From Lachnospiraceae bacterium (GTDB lineage Bacteria > Bacillota > Clostridia > Lachnospirales > Lachnospiraceae): DNA of 34,586 nt. This document shows positions 32,739 through 34,586 of this stretch, piece by piece. Position 1 is the stretch's first letter. Each line of letters opens with the position of its first letter. The stretch spans positions 1 through 34,586 of the forward strand of contig JAQVHQ010000038.1 in the NCBI GenBank assembly GCA_028696165.1, read 5' to 3'. The position numbers and the translations under genes are program-made. The notes beneath the pieces were generated by a model. That model saw only the letters and a program-made list of their open reading frames with translations, did not search any database and was not told where the DNA came from.

Positions 32739-34030
32739 TTTACTACCTCTTTTGTATACATAAGCTTATTCAACACAAGATAAAGTACAATTGCTACCAC
32801 AATACCATTGACCGGTCCGATAAAAAACGGCCAATCCAAGAATGCCAGGAAAGAAAATTTTGCAAAAATCCCTCCTGTTGCACATGCAGTAAATGCTCCG
32901 CAAAAGAATGCAATCATTCCCGGCATATAGAATCCCGGGCGCACGGTAAAACGTTCCACTCTGCCCCGGTGAAGAATCCAGTAATCTGCAGCCATAGGTC
33001 CCACCAAAGGCGGTACCAGGGCAGTCAATAGAGAAAGAAACGTACGTAGTTCTCCCAATATACCCAATATCGCCAGAAGTGTACCAAGGATACCGGCGAT
33101 AGCTGTGGTTACCCTGCTCTTTTCCTCATTCTGGCCCAGAAGCACAGCCAGCGACAGTCCACCAGAGTATGCATTAGACACGTTGGTTGTCCATGAGGCT
33201 AACACAAGAGATACCAGCCCCAATACTGGCAGTCCGGAAGCGGCAAGAACTGTGCTGATATCACTGTTGCCTGTGGCGATGGCCAGCACTGCTCCCATTA
33301 ATAAGATTCCTGTTCCGGCGGGTATGACTCCTGCAAAGGAGGATTTCACCACATCAGAACGACTTTTGGCAAAACGGCAATAGTCTCCCGCGATAGCTCC
33401 CGCCACAGCGAAATGCCCAACAGTTAAGCCAATCGCTTCCACCATGGTGATATGTTCCATAGGCGAATAATTCTCCAGCACAGATATTCCGCCATCTCTC
33501 AGAGAGGCATATAGTGCCAGCAAAAACACAATCAGCAGAATCGGAACAGCGATTTTATTGAGTTTCTTCAAACCATTAAACCGGAAACAGGCACTGGCCA
33601 ACATCAGTATTCCAAACACTGCAGACATGACTCCTGCCGGAATCTTCATGCCGGATATCTCACTGAGCAAAGCAGCAACAGAAGTACCACAGACACCCGC
33701 CTGAATTCCAAACCATCCAATGCACGCAACCGCCAGTATAGTACTGATGACATATTTTGCTCCTTTTTCTCCCAAAGCCCCGGATGCCATAACTGCTGTG
33801 GGCAGTCCTGTATCACATCCCTGCATCCCGACAAAGCTCATATAGGTACAGATGATGAGATATCCAATGATGATACTCACTATACACAGTCCAAGAGACA
33901 ATCCGCTCCCTATGATTCCACCGGTCATTAATGCCGGCGCACTGATAACAGAGCCAGTCCAAACCAGCGCGATAGATTTCCAGCTCTGCCTCTCCTCATC
34001 TTTTATTTTAAATTCAATATTTTTATCCAC
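32735..34030 (-). CDS. NCS1-family nucleobase transporter, cytosine-permease-like
   Basis: The 431-residue protein has about 12 membrane helices and the NCS1 pattern of CodB-type permeases: WKSIALVWTGSVISAPALMTGG near the N-terminus, the long LPTAVMASGALGEKG loop, and SWTTNVSNAYSGGLSLA in the helix 8 region. Cytosine deaminase, its usual partner, is absent; the next gene is a hybrid kinase overlapping it by four bases. So the permease may supply or sense a nucleobase for signalling. The start is a GTG with GGAG seven bases before it, and the upstream promoter is strong. Substrate could also be another nucleobase or a related heterocycle. Confidence 0.85.
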   Translation of the reverse strand: MDKNIEFKIKDEERQSWKSIALVWTGSVISAPALMTGGIIGSGLSLGLCIVSIIIGYLIICTYMSFVGMQGCDTGLPTAVMASGALGEKGAKYVISTILAVACIGWFGIQAGVCGTSVAALLSEISGMKIPAGVMSAVFGILMLASACFRFNGLKKLNKIAVPILLIVFLLALYASLRDGGISVLENYSPMEHITMVEAIGLTVGHFAVAGAIAGDYCRFAKSRSDVVKSSFAGVIPAGTGILLMGAVLAIATGNSDISTVLAASGLPVLGLVSLVLASWTTNVSNAYSGGLSLAVLLGQNEEKSRVTTAIAGILGTLLAILGILGELRTFLSLLTALVPPLVGPMAADYWILHRGRVERFTVRPGFYMPGMIAFFCGAFTACATGGIFAKFSFLAFLDWPFFIGPVNGIVVAIVLYLVLNKLMYTKEVVK

Positions 34031-34075
34031 TACAGTTCTCCAAAGTAATTTTTGTTAATACATTTGTTAATTTTT

Positions 34076-34104
34076 ATTATATAAAAAAAGAGAATTTATT
34101 TCAA
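34076..34104 (-). promoter_or_regulatory. sigma-A promoter of the permease/kinase operon
   Basis: On the minus strand TTGAAA (34104-34099) and a perfect TATAAT (34081-34076) are 17 bases apart, 46 bases before the GTG start of the permease. No operator was recognised. Confidence 0.7.
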
Positions 34105-34140
34105 TACATAAAAGTATATGAAATCTTCCTCATTTCCTCT

Positions 34141-34372
34141 TCAGAAGTTATCACCATATTCTTTAGGAGCAAACTCAACATCAAGATTTTGCAGATCAAG
34201 GTGTTTTTCTGTTATTTTACCGTTTAAATACTGCCAAAATCCTTCGCAGCCATTTACCATATCTTCATAGGTCTGTTCAAAATCGCCTGCGTACCATGTA
34301 TCCCTTAAACCTGTCAGCTATCAAGTACCGTTTCTGTTTTGTTCTTTCTCTTCCAAAACCAACAGCATGTCA
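34141..34372 (-). pseudogene. degraded gene, family not recognised
   Basis: Two open stretches in different frames look like parts of one decayed protein. The upstream one ends ETGYSITYASRGFEGLSAITR then TGA at 34370-34372. The downstream one reads RDTWYAGDFEQTYEDM ... EGFWQYLNGKITEKHLDLQNLDV ... EYGDNF to TGA at 34141-34143. They are separated by a frame change and stop codons. I do not recognise the family. The upstream stretch continues right to the putative insertion-sequence end at 34474, so the insertion may have broken the gene. Confidence 0.4.
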
Positions 34373-34473
34373 TCGAGTTATTGCACTCAATCCTTCAAAT
34401 CCACGCGAGGCATATGTAATTGAATAACCAGTTTCTGCCTCGTTTTCATAGATTATTCTAGAAATACATAAAG

Positions 34474-34586
34474 TGTACCCCCTGTCAAGGACATTTTGCG
34501 TAAAATTTGATTACCCAATTTTGCGTTTTGCCAATAAAGGATTTATTCCTGTTGTTAAATAGTTATAGTATTCATTTGGTGACATT
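34474..34586 (-). mobile_element. end of a probable IS3-family insertion sequence, runs off the window
   Basis: The plus strand TGTACCCCCTGTCAAGGACA (34474-34493) begins with TG, as IS3-family termini do. Inside it, on the minus strand, a partial reading frame ends MSPNEYYNYLTTG then PLLAKRKIG and TAA at 34513-34511; this resembles the C-terminus of an IS3 orfB transposase, where MSPxEYR is common. The transposase extends past base 34586. The family call depends on a short peptide and terminus shape. Confidence 0.45.

Noticed and set aside
1-34586. CRISPR arrays, tRNA and rRNA genes
   Set aside because: No regularly spaced repeats with unique spacers and no cloverleaf or rRNA-like stretch was recognised by eye; a dedicated tRNA scan was not possible.

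Overview
The window looks like a low-GC anaerobic Firmicute, most likely a gut Lachnospiraceae or related Clostridia chromosome. The evidence is AT-rich codon use, AGGAGG-type ribosome binding sites, a GPH sugar transporter beside a GH78 rhamnosidase, PAS-rich hybrid kinases, and debris of mobilizable elements with a Tn916-type integrase and MobC. No rRNA, tRNA or CRISPR array was seen.

Left (1-14.7 kb). A mobC gene is followed by a bidirectional terminator. Beyond it lies a 12-gene minus-strand cluster (10188 to 576) transcribed divergently from a LysR gene (10298-11140). The cluster holds two intact aldo/keto reductases and one broken one, two esterase-type hydrolases (one a lipoprotein, one a membrane-anchored tandem-domain protein), six flavodoxin-fold proteins, and a membrane protein whose histidines are spaced like a di-heme cytochrome b. 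One flavodoxin is a predicted lipoprotein and one has an N-terminal membrane anchor. The set reads as a route carrying electrons from cytoplasmic NAD(P)H/flavin enzymes across the membrane to surface flavodoxins. This is the best candidate here for an undescribed system. Next comes a graveyard (11.5-14.7 kb): a truncated, frameshifted integrase, the C-terminus of a Rep-like helicase, a JetA-like (Wadjet) fragment, a 27-residue ATPase stub, and a second, broken copy of mobC with its terminator. The two mobC copies form direct repeats around about 14 kb.

Middle (14.8-26.2 kb). A LigM/DesA-like tetrahydrofolate O-demethylase is divergent from its own LysR regulator. A decayed AbiE toxin-antitoxin pair follows, then a 62-nt nested palindrome, then a two-gene module of a MazG-like pyrophosphohydrolase and a GIY-YIG/DUF2075 ATPase that looks like a defence unit. 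A chimeric remnant (GH43-like fragment joined to RhuM) precedes a rhamnoside locus: GPH transporter and GH78, with a divergent AraC regulator.

Right (26.2-34.6 kb). A four-gene minus-strand operon behind a good sigma-A promoter encodes a cytosine-permease-like NCS1 transporter, a 1254-residue membrane hybrid histidine kinase, an XRE-HTH/PAS protein without an output enzyme, and a protein fusing a HAD phosphatase-like domain to a response-regulator receiver. This looks like a transporter-coupled phosphorelay with unusual outputs. The right edge has a degraded unrecognised gene and the end of what is probably an IS3-family element running off the window.
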